This document shows, piece after piece, positions 17,972-27,338 of a stretch of DNA of 64,000 nucleotides. Source of the DNA: Pengzhenrongella sp031582905 (GTDB lineage: Bacteria; Actinomycetota; Actinomycetes; Actinomycetales; Cellulomonadaceae); the NCBI RefSeq assembly GCF_031582905.1, contig NZ_CP133990.1, positions 2,294,001-2,358,000 on the forward strand, in the 5' to 3' direction. The notes under the pieces were generated by a model. The model was given only the letters and a program-made list of their open reading frames with translations. It was not told the DNA's origin and made no database searches. How positions within the stretch are numbered: the stretch's first letter is position 1; each line of letters begins with the position of its first letter. The translations under genes and the position numbers were made by a program.

Positions 17972-18610
17972 GTGTCGACCGCAACGGCTGCCTCCAGCAC
18001 CTCAGTCCACGTGAGCGTCAACCGACCGAACCCCGTGTCGGTCGGGACGATCGTGTGGCTCGCCAGCGAGCTGATGTTCTTCGCGGGGTTCTTCGCGATG
18101 TACTTCACGCTCCGTTCCCAGGTACCCGAGGTGTGGGCCGAGCAGACGCAGCTGCTCAACCTGCCGTTCGCGTTCGCGAACACCACCGTCCTCGTGCTGT
18201 CGTCGGTCACCTGCCAGCTGGGTGTGTGGGCGGCCGAGCGGTTCCAGCCCAGCCGCACCGGCTCGCTCCTGGCGGTGAACAAGTGGGGCATGAACGAGTG
18301 GATGACGCTCACCTACCTCATGGGCGCCGTCTTCATCGGCGGCCAGATCTACGAGTACGCCGAGCTCGTCCGCGAGGGCCTCACGATCTCCTCGAGCCCG
18401 TACGGGTCGGTCTTCTACCTCACGACCGGCTTCCACGGCCTGCACGTCATCGGCGGTCTCATCGCCTTCCTCTTCCTGCTGGGCCGCTCGTTCAGCGCAA
18501 AGCGCTTCGGTCACCACGAGGCGACGACGGCGATCGTGGTCTCCTACTACTGGCACTTCGTCGACGTCGTCTGGATCGCCCTCTTCGCGGTGATCTACCT
18601 CCTGCGGTGA
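17972..18610 (+). CDS. ctaE: cytochrome c oxidase subunit III
   Basis: 212-aa integral membrane subunit of the aa3 oxidase. Five hydrophobic helices are visible, among them VGTIVWLASELMFFAGFFAM, FANTTVLVLSSVTCQLGVW, GFHGLHVIGGLIAFLFLL and the final YYWHFVDVVWIALFAVIYLL; SELMFF and WHFVDVVWI are family signatures. It heads the ctaE-qcrCAB operon, the invariant actinobacterial arrangement in which the bcc complex and aa3 oxidase form one supercomplex. The start at GTG 17972 is chosen by the leaderless promoter. Confidence 0.95.
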   Translation: MSTATAASSTSVHVSVNRPNPVSVGTIVWLASELMFFAGFFAMYFTLRSQVPEVWAEQTQLLNLPFAFANTTVLVLSSVTCQLGVWAAERFQPSRTGSLLAVNKWGMNEWMTLTYLMGAVFIGGQIYEYAELVREGLTISSSPYGSVFYLTTGFHGLHVIGGLIAFLFLLGRSFSAKRFGHHEATTAIVVSYYWHFVDVVWIALFAVIYLLR

Positions 18611-18691
18611 CCACCGCGTGACCGGTCCGGTACCGGCCATGCGGGCACACCGTCCGTACCTGCTCCCCACCCGCGAGACGAGGACTACTCC

Positions 18692-19471
18692 GTGAAGGCA
18701 CTTGCAGCCCGCAGGCACCACCGGTCCGCCCCGGTCGTGCTGCTCCTGCTGGCGCTGCTGGTCACCGGCGGCCTGTACGCCGCGTTCATGCCGACCCCGG
18801 CCGGTGCGGCCGAGGCCAGCGCGAGCGACATCGAGACCGGCTCCGAGCTGTTCCAGGCGAACTGCGCCACGTGCCACGGCATGAACGCCGAGGGCACGCA
18901 GGACGCACCGTCCCTCATCGGGGTGGGCGCCGCCTCGGTCGACTTCCAGGTCGGCACCGGCCGCATGCCGATGCAGGCCAACGGCCCGCAGGCGCTCGCC
19001 AAGCCGCCGCAGTTCAACGACGAGCAGGTCGCCGCGCTCGCCGCCTACGTCGCGTCGCTCGGGTACGGCCCGGCAATCCCCACCGCCGAGCAGGTCGACC
19101 CGGCAGACGGCGACGTCGCCAACGGCATGGCCCTGTTCCGCACGAACTGCTCCATGTGCCACAACGCGGTCGGCGCCGGCGGCGCCCTCTCCGAGGGCAA
19201 GTTCGCCCCCGCCCTCTACGACAGCACGCCCACGGTCATCTACGAGGCCATGCAGACCGGCCCGCAGGCGATGCCTGTCTTCAACGACGCCAACCTCACC
19301 CCCGAGGAGAAGCGCGACGTCATCGCCTACATCGTCGCCCAGCGCGACGGCAGCCCCGGCGGCATCGAGCTCGGCGCCCTCGGCCCCGTGAGCGAGGGCA
19401 TCTGGGCCTGGATCGTCGGCATCGGCCTCCTCATCGCCTGCAGCGTCTGGATCGGAGCCAAGTCCTCGTGA
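18692..19471 (+). CDS. qcrC: cytochrome bc1 complex diheme cytochrome c subunit
   Basis: 259 aa. An N-terminal signal anchor (APVVLLLLALLVTGGLYAAF) and a C-terminal helix (IWAWIVGIGLLIACSVWIG) hold two extracytoplasmic c-type domains, with heme sites CATCH near residue 57 and CSMCH near 152; axial Met candidates are in GRMPMQ and QAMPVF. Diheme QcrC replaces soluble cytochrome c in actinobacteria and passes electrons directly to the aa3 oxidase. Start GTG 18692 with GAGG upstream. The stop overlaps the qcrA start (GTGA). Confidence 0.96.
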   Translation: MKALAARRHHRSAPVVLLLLALLVTGGLYAAFMPTPAGAAEASASDIETGSELFQANCATCHGMNAEGTQDAPSLIGVGAASVDFQVGTGRMPMQANGPQALAKPPQFNDEQVAALAAYVASLGYGPAIPTAEQVDPADGDVANGMALFRTNCSMCHNAVGAGGALSEGKFAPALYDSTPTVIYEAMQTGPQAMPVFNDANLTPEEKRDVIAYIVAQRDGSPGGIELGALGPVSEGIWAWIVGIGLLIACSVWIGAKSS

Positions 19472-20499
19472 CCGACCACAACACGTCCACCGGTCTGACG
19501 CCGCGCGACGGCTCGGGAGCGAATCTGCCCGAGCGCTTCACCGACCCGGGCCACGCCCCGCACCGGCTGCGCCGCGCCGACGTCGACCCCGCCGCCAACA
19601 AGCGTGCCGAGCGTCAGGTCGTCTTCCTGTTCGCGCTCTCGGTCCTCGGGACGATCGGCTTCCTCGTCGCGTACGTGCTCGTGCCGCCGGGCGAGACCGT
19701 CGGCAGCATGCGGACGTCCAACCTCCTGCTGGGCCTCGGCCTGTTCCTCGGCATGTTCGGGATCGGCGCGGCCGCGGTCCACTGGGCCAAGACGCTGATG
19801 AACGACCACGAGCGCACGGACGAGCGGCACACGCTCATCAGCTCGCCCGAGACGCGCGCCGCAGCGGTCCAGGACCTCAAGGACGGGGTCGAGGACTCCT
19901 CCATCGGGCGTCGTGGCGTGCTGAAGGGCGCGATGGTGTCCGCACTGGCCCTCGCGCCGCTGTCGATCGCCGTCCCGCTCATCGGCGAGGTCGGTGACGA
20001 CTGGGACGTCTCGAAGTTCAAGCACACGTGGTGGAAGGAGGGCACCCGGCTCGCGATCGACCCGTCGGGCCGCCCCATCCGCGCCGCCGAGGTGACCATC
20101 GGCTCCGCGTTCCACGTCATCCCGGCGGACCTGGAGGAGGCCGAGCACCCGCTCGACGAGAAGGCCAAGGCCGTCGTCCTCATGGTCCGCATGGACCCGC
20201 GCGACCTCAAGGAGACCGAGGAGAAGCGCAGCTGGTCGTACGAGGGGATCGTCGCCTACTCGAAGATCTGCACCCACGTCGGGTGCCCCGTCGCCCTCTA
20301 CGAGCAGCAGACGCACCACCTGCTGTGCCCGTGCCACCAGTCGACCTTCGACCTCGCCGACGGCGCGAGGGTCGTCTTCGGCCCGGCCAACCGCCCCCTG
20401 CCGCAGCTGCCGATCACCGTCGACGACGAGGGCTATCTGGTCGCCCAGAGCGACTTCCACGAACCGATCGGCCCAAGCTACTGGGAGCGTCTGAAGTGA
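19468..20499 (+). CDS. qcrA: cytochrome bc1 complex Rieske iron-sulfur subunit
   Basis: 343 aa. Three predicted N-terminal helices (FLFALSVLGTIGFLVAYVLV, LLLGLGLFLGMFGIGAAAV, and a third after GRRGVLKGAMVSALALAPL) precede the extracytoplasmic Rieske domain, whose 2Fe-2S ligands are CTHVGC near residue 268 and CPCHQS near 287. The GRRG motif before the third helix resembles the twin-arginine signal used to export the folded domain. Start and stop both overlap neighbours by four bases, so qcrC, qcrA and qcrB are translationally coupled. Confidence 0.96.
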   Translation: MTDHNTSTGLTPRDGSGANLPERFTDPGHAPHRLRRADVDPAANKRAERQVVFLFALSVLGTIGFLVAYVLVPPGETVGSMRTSNLLLGLGLFLGMFGIGAAAVHWAKTLMNDHERTDERHTLISSPETRAAAVQDLKDGVEDSSIGRRGVLKGAMVSALALAPLSIAVPLIGEVGDDWDVSKFKHTWWKEGTRLAIDPSGRPIRAAEVTIGSAFHVIPADLEEAEHPLDEKAKAVVLMVRMDPRDLKETEEKRSWSYEGIVAYSKICTHVGCPVALYEQQTHHLLCPCHQSTFDLADGARVVFGPANRPLPQLPITVDDEGYLVAQSDFHEPIGPSYWERLK

Positions 20500-22223
20500 G
20501 CACACTCGAGCGCGGCGCATCCGCCGGCGCGGACTACCTGGACCAGCGCACCGGTGTCGGCGCGGCGGTCAAGCAGTTCGCGCGCAAGGTCTTCCCCGAC
20601 CACTGGTCCTTCCTCCTGGGCGAGGTGGCGCTGTACTCCTTCGTCGTCCTGCTCATCTCCGGTGTGTTCCTCACGCTCTTCTTCGTGCCGAGCATGGGCC
20701 ACACCACCTATGACGGCCCGTGGGCGGCGATGAACGGCGTCGAGATGTCCGAGGCGTTCGCCTCGACGCTGCGCCTGTCCTTCGAGGTCCGCGGTGGCCT
20801 GCTCATGCGGCAGATCCACCACTGGGCCGCGCTGATCTTCGTCGCGTCGATCGTCGTGCACATGATGCGCGTGTTCTTCACCGGCGCCTTCCGCAAGCCG
20901 CGCGAGATCAACTGGCTCGTCGGCTTCGTCCTGATGATCCTCGGCCTCGCGGCCGGCTTCACCGGCTACTCGCTGCCCGACGACGTGCTGTCCGGCAACG
21001 GCCTGCGCATCACCGACGGTGTCGTCCGGTCGATCCCGATCATCGGGTCCTACATGTCGTACTTCATCTTCGGTGGCGAGTTCCCGGGGATGGACATCAT
21101 CCCGCGCCTGTTCACGGTCCACATCCTGCTGGTGCCGGGGCTGATCCTGGCGCTCATCGTCGTCCACCTGCTGCTCGTGGTCGTCCACAAGCACACCCAG
21201 TACCCCGGCTCGGGTCGCAACGACAAGAACGTCGTCGGCTTCCCGCTCTTCCCGGTGTACGTCGCGAAGGCCGGTGGCTTCTTCTTCATCGTCTTCGGCG
21301 TGATCGCCCTCATGGCGGCGACGATGACGATCAACCCGGTGTGGAACTACGGGCCCTACGACCCGTCCCCGGTCGGGGCCGGCGCGCAGCCGGACTGGTA
21401 CATCCTCTTCCTCGAGGGTGCGCTGCGGCTCATGCCGGGTGCCGGCATGGAGTGGGTGATCGGCGGGTTCACGTTGTCGCTCAACGTGCTCATCCCCGCG
21501 GTGATCGTCCCCGGAATCCTGTTCAGCCTGCTGGCGCTGTACCCGTTCGTCGAGGCCTTCGTCACGAAGGACACGGGCGAGCATCACGTCCTGGACCGCC
21601 CGCGCAACCGGCCGTTCCGCACGGCCTTCGGCGTGGCGATCCTCACCGCGTTCTTCATCCTGCTGCTGGCCGGTGCGAACGACCTGGTGGCCGCCCACTT
21701 CTACATGTCGCTCAACGACCTCATCCGGGTCTTCCGCGTCCTGTTCTTCGTGGGTCCGGTCCTGGCCTTCATCATCACCAAGCGCATCTGCCTGAGCCTG
21801 CAGCGCAAGGACCGCGAGCTCGTGCTCCACGGTCACGAGACCGGTCGCATCGTCCGGTTCGCGAACGGCGAGTACATCGAGGTGCACCGTCCGCTCGACG
21901 AGCACGAGCGGTGGCTGCGGGTCGGCTACGAGCCCGAGCGCCCGCTCGAGATCGCTCCCCCGGTCGACTCCCGCGGTGTCCGACGCAAGGGCTACCGGAT
22001 CGACACGGTGCGCCAGCGCCTGTCCCGTGTCTTCTTCGAGGACCGCATCGAGCCGGTCACCCCGGCCGAGCTCGCCGCGGCGCACTCGCACGGCGCGCAC
22101 GACGAGCTCGAGGGCGGGTCGCACGCGGCGACGCCTCGCGAGCTCGAGGGCACGGCGCCTGGCGGCGGACGGACCATCGCCGAGCCCGCTGACGGCTCGG
22201 CACCGGACGCGCGCAACCGCTGA
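20496..22223 (+). CDS. qcrB: cytochrome bc1 complex cytochrome b subunit
   Basis: 575-aa polytopic subunit oxidising menaquinol. Heme-b His candidates occur in RQIHHWAALIFVASIVVHMM and FTVHILLVPG...VVVHLLLVVVHKH-type helices (paired His on helices 2 and 4). The quinol-site signature appears as QPDWYILFLEGALRLMPG, the actinobacterial counterpart of PEWY. About eight to nine helices, then a 120-residue hydrophilic tail typical of actinobacterial QcrB. In mycobacteria this protein is the target of Q203-type inhibitors. Start GTG 20496 overlaps the qcrA stop. Confidence 0.96.
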   Translation: MSTLERGASAGADYLDQRTGVGAAVKQFARKVFPDHWSFLLGEVALYSFVVLLISGVFLTLFFVPSMGHTTYDGPWAAMNGVEMSEAFASTLRLSFEVRGGLLMRQIHHWAALIFVASIVVHMMRVFFTGAFRKPREINWLVGFVLMILGLAAGFTGYSLPDDVLSGNGLRITDGVVRSIPIIGSYMSYFIFGGEFPGMDIIPRLFTVHILLVPGLILALIVVHLLLVVVHKHTQYPGSGRNDKNVVGFPLFPVYVAKAGGFFFIVFGVIALMAATMTINPVWNYGPYDPSPVGAGAQPDWYILFLEGALRLMPGAGMEWVIGGFTLSLNVLIPAVIVPGILFSLLALYPFVEAFVTKDTGEHHVLDRPRNRPFRTAFGVAILTAFFILLLAGANDLVAAHFYMSLNDLIRVFRVLFFVGPVLAFIITKRICLSLQRKDRELVLHGHETGRIVRFANGEYIEVHRPLDEHERWLRVGYEPERPLEIAPPVDSRGVRRKGYRIDTVRQRLSRVFFEDRIEPVTPAELAAAHSHGAHDELEGGSHAATPRELEGTAPGGGRTIAEPADGSAPDARNR

Positions 22224-22241
22224 GCCTGGAAGAGTTGTCCG

Positions 22242-22281
22242 GGTCGTCACCGCCGCTGGATGCCCGGCGGCGGTGACGACC
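22242..22281 (+). terminator. strong hairpin between qcrB and sod
   Basis: GGTCGTCACCGCCG (22242-22255) pairs perfectly with 22268-22281, a 14-bp stem with a 12-base loop, ending the ctaE-qcrCAB transcript or attenuating into sod. A second hairpin, CCGCACC/GGTGCGG, lies just before the sod ribosome site (about 22294-22312). Confidence 0.7.
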
Positions 22282-22333
22282 ACATGCTCGACGCCGCACC
22301 TCCCGGGTGCGGCCCGACGAAAGGCACGCATTC

Positions 22334-22960
22334 ATGGCTAAGTACACCCTCCCCGACCTGCCGTACGACTACGCCGCTCTCGAGCCGCACATCTCCGGCC
22401 GGATCATGGAGCTGCACCACGACAAGCACCACGCGACCTACGTCGCCGGGGCGAACACCGCTCTGGAGAAGCTCGCGGACGCCCGTGACAGCGGGAACCT
22501 GGAGACGGTCAACGGCCTCGAGAAGAACCTCGCCTTCAACCTCGGTGGCCATGTCAACCACTCGGTGTTCTGGCAGAACCTGACGCCGGCCGGTGCGGGC
22601 GGGCCGGAGGGTGACATCGCCTCCGCGATCGACGAGTCGTTCGGGTCCTTCGACGGCTTCCAGAAGCACTTCACAGCCGCCGCGCTCGGGCTGCAGGGCT
22701 CCGGCTGGGCCGTCCTGGCCTGGGACTCCATCGGTAGCAAGCTCGTCGTGGTCCAGATGTACGACCAGCAGAACAACATCGCGCTCGGGCTCGTGCCCGT
22801 CGTCATGCTGGACATGTGGGAGCACGCCTTCTACCTGGACTACTTCAACGTCAAGGCGGACTACGTCAAGGCGTGGTGGAACGTCGTGAACTGGGCCGAC
22901 GCGACCGAGCGTCTCGCTCGCGCACGCACCCAGACGGCGGGGCTCATCGTCCCCGCCTGA
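22334..22960 (+). CDS. sodA: superoxide dismutase (Mn/Fe)
   Basis: 208-aa cytosolic enzyme dismuting superoxide. Metal ligands are recognisable: His in ELHHDKHHATYV (N-terminal helices), His in GGHVNHSVFW, and Asp/His in MLDMWEHAFYLDYFN. Full family length, no signal peptide. GAAAGG precedes ATG 22334. Its location between qcrB and the ctaF-D-C genes places superoxide defence within the main respiratory locus; M. tuberculosis does not have sod here. Mn versus Fe use cannot be decided reliably from sequence. Confidence 0.95.
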   Translation: MAKYTLPDLPYDYAALEPHISGRIMELHHDKHHATYVAGANTALEKLADARDSGNLETVNGLEKNLAFNLGGHVNHSVFWQNLTPAGAGGPEGDIASAIDESFGSFDGFQKHFTAAALGLQGSGWAVLAWDSIGSKLVVVQMYDQQNNIALGLVPVVMLDMWEHAFYLDYFNVKADYVKAWWNVVNWADATERLARARTQTAGLIVPA

Positions 22961-23625
22961 CGCCTCTGCGTCGTCCTCGCGGTCACGACTGCCGCGGCTT
23001 GAGCGCCGGTACCCTCACGGGGGTGCCGGCGCTCCTGCGTACGACCGGCGAGCAGGCGACCAGGGCTCCCGGGGCGGTCGCCCTCGGATCTCGACGGCGC
23101 ACCCCCGGGGGCGCGCCGCACGTCGAGGGCCTCACCGGTCGGGACCGTCACCGGTCGGGTCGACGGCGGCCTCCTTCGCCGCTCCCCGGGCTCCGAACTT
23201 CGTCGGCCAGGCCGGTGCCCCGTCCGCGGGCGTGCAGGGCGAACGACGGCGCCGTGGGGCACGTCCGGCCGCCCACCGTCCCGAACCGCTACGCGGGCTG
23301 GCACGCGCTCCGCCGGGCGGTACCGCACACGCTCACCGTGCGTTCCGAGCTGCGACGCGCGTGCCGCCCGGCGCGGCGCGCGCGTGCCGACGCCGAGGGG
23401 ATGGGCCCGGACGGGCTGACGTCGGAGCGCGGGCGGCACCTCAGGCCTTAGTGGATAGACGCCGCGCGGGGCCCGACCGCGACCGCGACCGCAAGGTCAC
23501 GACCGCCGTCGCGCCCGGCAGACGGCCCGGGTCATACGATGCCCGGCGTGCCGTCCGTGGGCCATGCCCCGGGTCGGGAGCCGGCGTCGAACCCGCCCGA
23601 GCGGCGTTCCGCGGCCACGCCCGAC

Positions 23626-23655
23626 TGCCCCTGCCCCTGCCCCTGCCCCTGCCCC
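23626..23655. repeat. TGCCCC x5 tandem repeat
   Basis: Five perfect hexamers. In the plus-strand frame opened at 23548 they encode repeated Cys-Pro. Being six bases long, unit gain or loss would not shift any frame. Confidence 0.9.
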
Positions 23656-23709
23656 AGACGGTGCTGTCGACGGACGCCGGCGGTGGGACCACGATGCCCG
23701 CCCGGGGAC

Positions 23710-23749
23710 GACGACGGCGCCCCACCCCGAGGGGCGAGGCGCCGTCGTC
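23710..23749 (-). terminator. terminator of ctaC-D-F operon
   Basis: GACGACGGCGCC (23710-23721) and GGCGCCGTCGTC (23738-23749) give a perfect 12-bp stem with additional CCCC/GGGG pairing in the loop, 14 bp downstream of the ctaF stop. Confidence 0.75.
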
Positions 23750-23762
23750 GACGCGGTGTGGA

Positions 23763-24161
23763 TCAGTGCGCGTGCTGCCCGCGGGAGAATTCGAAGACCC
23801 AGCCGACCAGGGCGAGCATGCCGAGCGCGGAACCGACGTAGACGAGCCACCAGCCGACCGCCAGGCCGAGGAAGACCACCGCGGCCGCAGCGGCGATGGC
23901 GAGCGGCCACCAGCTCCACGGGCTGAACACGCCCTGGTCGCCGGCACCCTGCTCGATGTCGCCGTTCGGGTCGTCCTCGGGACGGGCGTCGATGCGCCGC
24001 ACGAGGGCGGCGAAGTACGCGCCGATCATGAGCGAGAGCCCAGCGGTGAGCAGTAGTGCCAGCGACCCGACCGGCTCGAACCCGCTCCACAGCGCGTACA
24101 CGACCGCGACGAGCAGGAACCATGGGGTCATGTAGAGGAACGTCCTGGACTCGGTCTTCAT
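23763..24161 (-). CDS. ctaF: cytochrome c oxidase subunit IV (actinobacterial type)
   Basis: 132-aa small membrane subunit specific to actinobacterial aa3 oxidases. It starts MKTESRTFLYMTPWFLLVAV with GAGGAGG upstream. Four hydrophobic helices can be drawn, ending WWLVYVGSALGMLALVGWVF and a His-containing tail. The ATG overlaps the expected ctaD stop (ATGA). Position downstream of ctaC-ctaD matches other actinobacteria (Rv2199c-like). Confidence 0.93.
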   Translation of the reverse strand: MKTESRTFLYMTPWFLLVAVVYALWSGFEPVGSLALLLTAGLSLMIGAYFAALVRRIDARPEDDPNGDIEQGAGDQGVFSPWSWWPLAIAAAAAVVFLGLAVGWWLVYVGSALGMLALVGWVFEFSRGQHAH

Positions 24162-26002
24162 CGCCGGCCTCCTCGGTGTCGTCCGGGCGCACGCCGTCAC
24201 CGACGGTGCCCTGTGCGGCCTGCTCCGGCTCACCGGAGCCGTCGGCCATCCGCTGCTGGGCCTGCTCGCGCTGGCCCCCGTGGTCGGACTCCCAGTCGAA
24301 GAAGCCCCCGTCCGGCGTCGCGAAGTCCATCGCCGCGACCTCGGGGTGGTGCAGGTCGAAGGCGGGACGCTCGGACCGGATGCGCGGCAGCGACGTGAAG
24401 TTGTGCCGCGGCGGCGGGCAGCTCGTGGCCCACTCGAGGGAGTTGGAGAAGCCCCACGGGTCGTCCACGGTCACCTTGGGCGCCTTGCGCCACGTCACGT
24501 ACACGTTCCACAGGAACGGCAACGTCGAGGCGGCCAGCAGGAAGGACCCGATCGTGGACACCTGGTTCATCCAGGTGAAGCCGTCCTCCGGCGCGTAGTC
24601 GGCGTACCGGCGGGGCATGCCCACCACGCCGAGCCAGTGCTGGATGAGGAACGTCATGTGGAACCCGACGAACAGCGTCCAGAAGTGGATCTTGCCCAGC
24701 TTCTCGTCGAGCATGCGCCCGGTGAACTTCGGCCACCAGAAGTAGAAGCCGGCGAACATCGCGAACACGACCGTGCCGAACACGACGTAGTGGAAGTGCG
24801 CGACCACGAAGTACGTGTCGGTGACGTGGAAGTCGAGGGGCGGGCTGGACAGGATGATGCCGGTCAGACCACCGAAGAGGAACGTCACGAGGAAGCCGAT
24901 CGACCACAGCATCGGCGTCTCGAACGTCAGCTTCCCGCGCCACATCGTGCCGATCCAGTTGAAGAACTTCACCCCGGTCGGGACGGCGATGAGCATCGTC
25001 ATGACGGCGAAGAACGGCAGCAGGACCGCGCCGGTCGGGTACATGTGGTGCGCCCACACCGTGACGGACAGCGCCGCGATGGCGATCGTCGCGAAGACGA
25101 TGCCCTTGTAGCCGAACAGGGGCTTGCGGCTGAAGACGGGCAGGATCTCCGAGACGATGCCGAAGAACGGCAGCGCGATGATGTAGACCTCGGGGTGCCC
25201 GAAGAACCAGAACAGGTGCTGCCACAGGATGGCGCCCCCGTTCTCGGGGTTGAACACCTGGGCGCCGAGGCGCCGGTCGGCACCGAGGGCGAACAGCGCG
25301 GACGCGAGCGGCGGGAACGCCATGATGACGAGGATGCTGGTCACCAGGATGTTCCAGGTGAAGATCGGCATCCGGAACATCGTCATGCCGGGTGCACGCA
25401 TGGTGACGATCGTGGTGATGAAGTTGACCGCACCGAGGATCGTGCCGAACCCGGCCAGGGCGAGGCCGAACACCCAGAGGTCTCCCCCGAGCCCTGGCGT
25501 GAACGTCGTGTCCGACAGCGGCGCGTAGGCGAACCACCCGAACGACGCGGCGCCCTGCGGGGTGAAGAAGCCGGCGCACGCGATGAGCCCGCCGAAGAGG
25601 TACAGCCAGTAGGCGAACATGTTGAGCCGCGGGAAGGCGACGTCGGGCGCACCGATCTGGAGCGGCGTGATGACGTTCGCGAAGCCGGCGAAGAGGGGTC
25701 GCGAACAGCAGCAGCATGATCGTGCCGTGCATGGTGAAGAGCTGGTTGTACTGCTCCTTGCTCTGCACGATGTCGATGCCCGGCGTGAAGAGCTCCGCGC
25801 GGATGAGCAGCGCCATGAGGCCGGCGATGCAGAAGAAGATGAACGACGAGATGAGGTACAGGTACCCGATCGTCTTGTGGTCGGTGGAGGTGATCCACTT
25901 GATCACCGTCCGGCCGAGCGTCTGACGCCGCGGCGGCAGCCCCGGGATCAGCGGCTCGACGTGCTCGGCAGACGGTGCCGACTGTGCGGTATCGGTGGCC
26001 AT
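24158..26002 (-). CDS. ctaD: cytochrome c oxidase subunit I, frameshifted as sequenced
   Basis: Catalytic heme-copper subunit of about 615 aa. WITSTDHKTIGYLYL opens the protein; TMHGTIMLLLF carries a low-spin heme His; FFGHPEVYIIALPFFG, WAHHMY and VAHFHYVVFGTVVF supply CuB and heme ligands. The frame breaks at a run written GGGG at 25695-25698, where LLLFATP continues as LFAGFANVITPLQIGAP; two lost bases or one gained base would explain it. A further lost base near the 3' end is likely, since no stop occurs in frame whereas TGA at 24160-24158 would overlap the ctaF start as ATGA. ATG 26002 lies one base after the ctaC stop. Confidence 0.9.
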
Positions 26003-26003
26003 G

Positions 26004-26891
26004 TCAGTTCTCGTTCCTCTGCGTGCCGGGGGCCGAGCTGTTCCCGTCCTGGACGCGGTTCAGCTCGAGCCCGAGCTCGCCGGTCTGGCCCCGCTCGCGC
26101 AGGGCGTCCATCTGGGCGTCGAACTCCGCACGGGACACCACGGCGACGTTGAACAGCATCGACGAGTGCTCCTCGCCGCAGAACTCGGCGCACTTGCCGG
26201 CGTAGACGCCCTCGCGGGTCGGGATCACCTGGAACGTGTTCGTGCGCCCCGGGATCATGTCCTTCTTGTAGAGGAACGCGGGGACCCAGAACGAGTGGAT
26301 GACGTCGCGGGCGTCGAGGACGAACTCGACGCGCTCGTCGACCGGCAGGTACAGCGTGGGCAGCTGGTCGAAGCTGCCGGGCTCACCGACGTCCTGCGCG
26401 TGGACACCGGACTCGTAGACGCCCTCGTCGAGGTAGTTGAAGTCCCAGCTCCACTGCTTCCCGACGACCTGGACGGTCATGTCGGGGTTCGCGGTCGAGA
26501 CGTCCTCGATCTCGGAGATGTCCCGCGCGGTGTAGAAGAACAGCACCCCGACCAGGATGATCGGCAGGACGACGTAGGTGATCTCGAGCGGCACGTGGTA
26601 GCGCAGCTGGATCGGGAGCTTGTCGTCGGACTTCCGCTTCCGGTACACGGTGACGCACCACAGGATCAGGCCCCAGGTGATCAGACCGACGATCAGCGCG
26701 GCGATCCAGGAACCGACCCACAGGTCGGTGATGCGCTCGGTCTGGTTGGTGACCTGGGCGTCCTCGTAACCGGGGAGGAATCCACGTTGCACCTCGGCGG
26801 AGCAGCCGCTGGCGATGAGCGCCACGGCCGTGACCAGCACGGCGGCCCGACGGGCCGGTCGCCGGTTCGGGCGGTTGATTTGCGAGCGCAA
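26004..26891 (-). CDS. ctaC: cytochrome c oxidase subunit II, lipoprotein
   Basis: 295 aa. A lipobox-like LIASGC puts the lipidated Cys at residue 30, followed by two membrane helices (SWIAALIVGLITWGLILWCV and ITYVVLPIILVGVLFFYTA) and a CuA cupredoxin domain whose ligands are in CAEFCGEEHSSM near residue 232 and VIHSFWVPAF. It accepts electrons from QcrC. Start is TTG 26891 with AAAGG upstream; no ATG or better-placed GTG precedes the signal. A -10-like TACGCT lies about 80 bases upstream (26973-26978 region). Confidence 0.93.
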   Translation of the reverse strand: MRSQINRPNRRPARRAAVLVTAVALIASGCSAEVQRGFLPGYEDAQVTNQTERITDLWVGSWIAALIVGLITWGLILWCVTVYRKRKSDDKLPIQLRYHVPLEITYVVLPIILVGVLFFYTARDISEIEDVSTANPDMTVQVVGKQWSWDFNYLDEGVYESGVHAQDVGEPGSFDQLPTLYLPVDERVEFVLDARDVIHSFWVPAFLYKKDMIPGRTNTFQVIPTREGVYAGKCAEFCGEEHSSMLFNVAVVSRAEFDAQMDALRERGQTGELGLELNRVQDGNSSAPGTQRNEN

Positions 26892-27338
26892 GGGGGCCTT
26901 TCACGTCACGTCCGGCAGCGGCAACGGCCGGGGCCTGAGCACTGGTCCGGGACCTTCGTCCTCGACGCGAGTCAGCGTATCTCCTCGGACGCACGGTGTC
27001 GGTCCAGGCGCGCAGGCCCCGATGCCTGCCGCAGCCGCGACCGCGGCCGTCCGGCCGCCCCAACAGGCCTCCGACCACGTCCCGAACGGCAGCGGGGGCT
27101 CGCGGTGCCGTGGGAGGTCCTCCCGACTGTGAGCGACACCACCCGGCCCGCCGGGCGCGGCCGGCCGGGCGCGGCCCGCCACAGCGGGGCTCAGCGCGGG
27201 CCGGAGCGCAGCGGGGTCACCGCGCCGCCCTCCGCCGCCGGGATCGGTCGGACACGGGCGTCGGGCCGACCGACCACGCAGCAGGGGCCCGGTACCGCGA
27301 GCGGTACCGGGCCCCTGCCGAGGGTCGAGCGTGGTCGA
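26892..27338. other. 447-bp spacer between ctaC and erpA
   Basis: No coding frame with sensible composition. It contains the presumed ctaC promoter region (minus-strand TACGCT near 26973) and the erpA terminator at its right end. Otherwise unremarkable high-GC sequence. Confidence 0.6.
27281..27318 (-). terminator. very strong hairpin after erpA
   Basis: GCAGGGGCCCGGTACCG (27281-27297) pairs with 27302-27318: a perfect 17-bp stem closed by a four-base loop, about 20 bp past the erpA stop. The symmetric structure could act in both directions. Confidence 0.8.

Larger units (their letters stand above)
22961..23762. other. 800-bp spacer with two leaderless-promoter-like signals, no recognised gene
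   Basis: Nothing between sodA and ctaF matches a known family. TACCCT at 23010-23015 is seven bases before GTG 23023, opening a 142-codon arginine-rich frame to 23451; TACGAT at 23535-23540 is seven bases before GTG 23548, opening a frame of about 97 codons that runs antisense over the ctaF terminator and 3' end. Codon quality in both deteriorates along the frame, so I do not call them genes. Confidence 0.4.
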
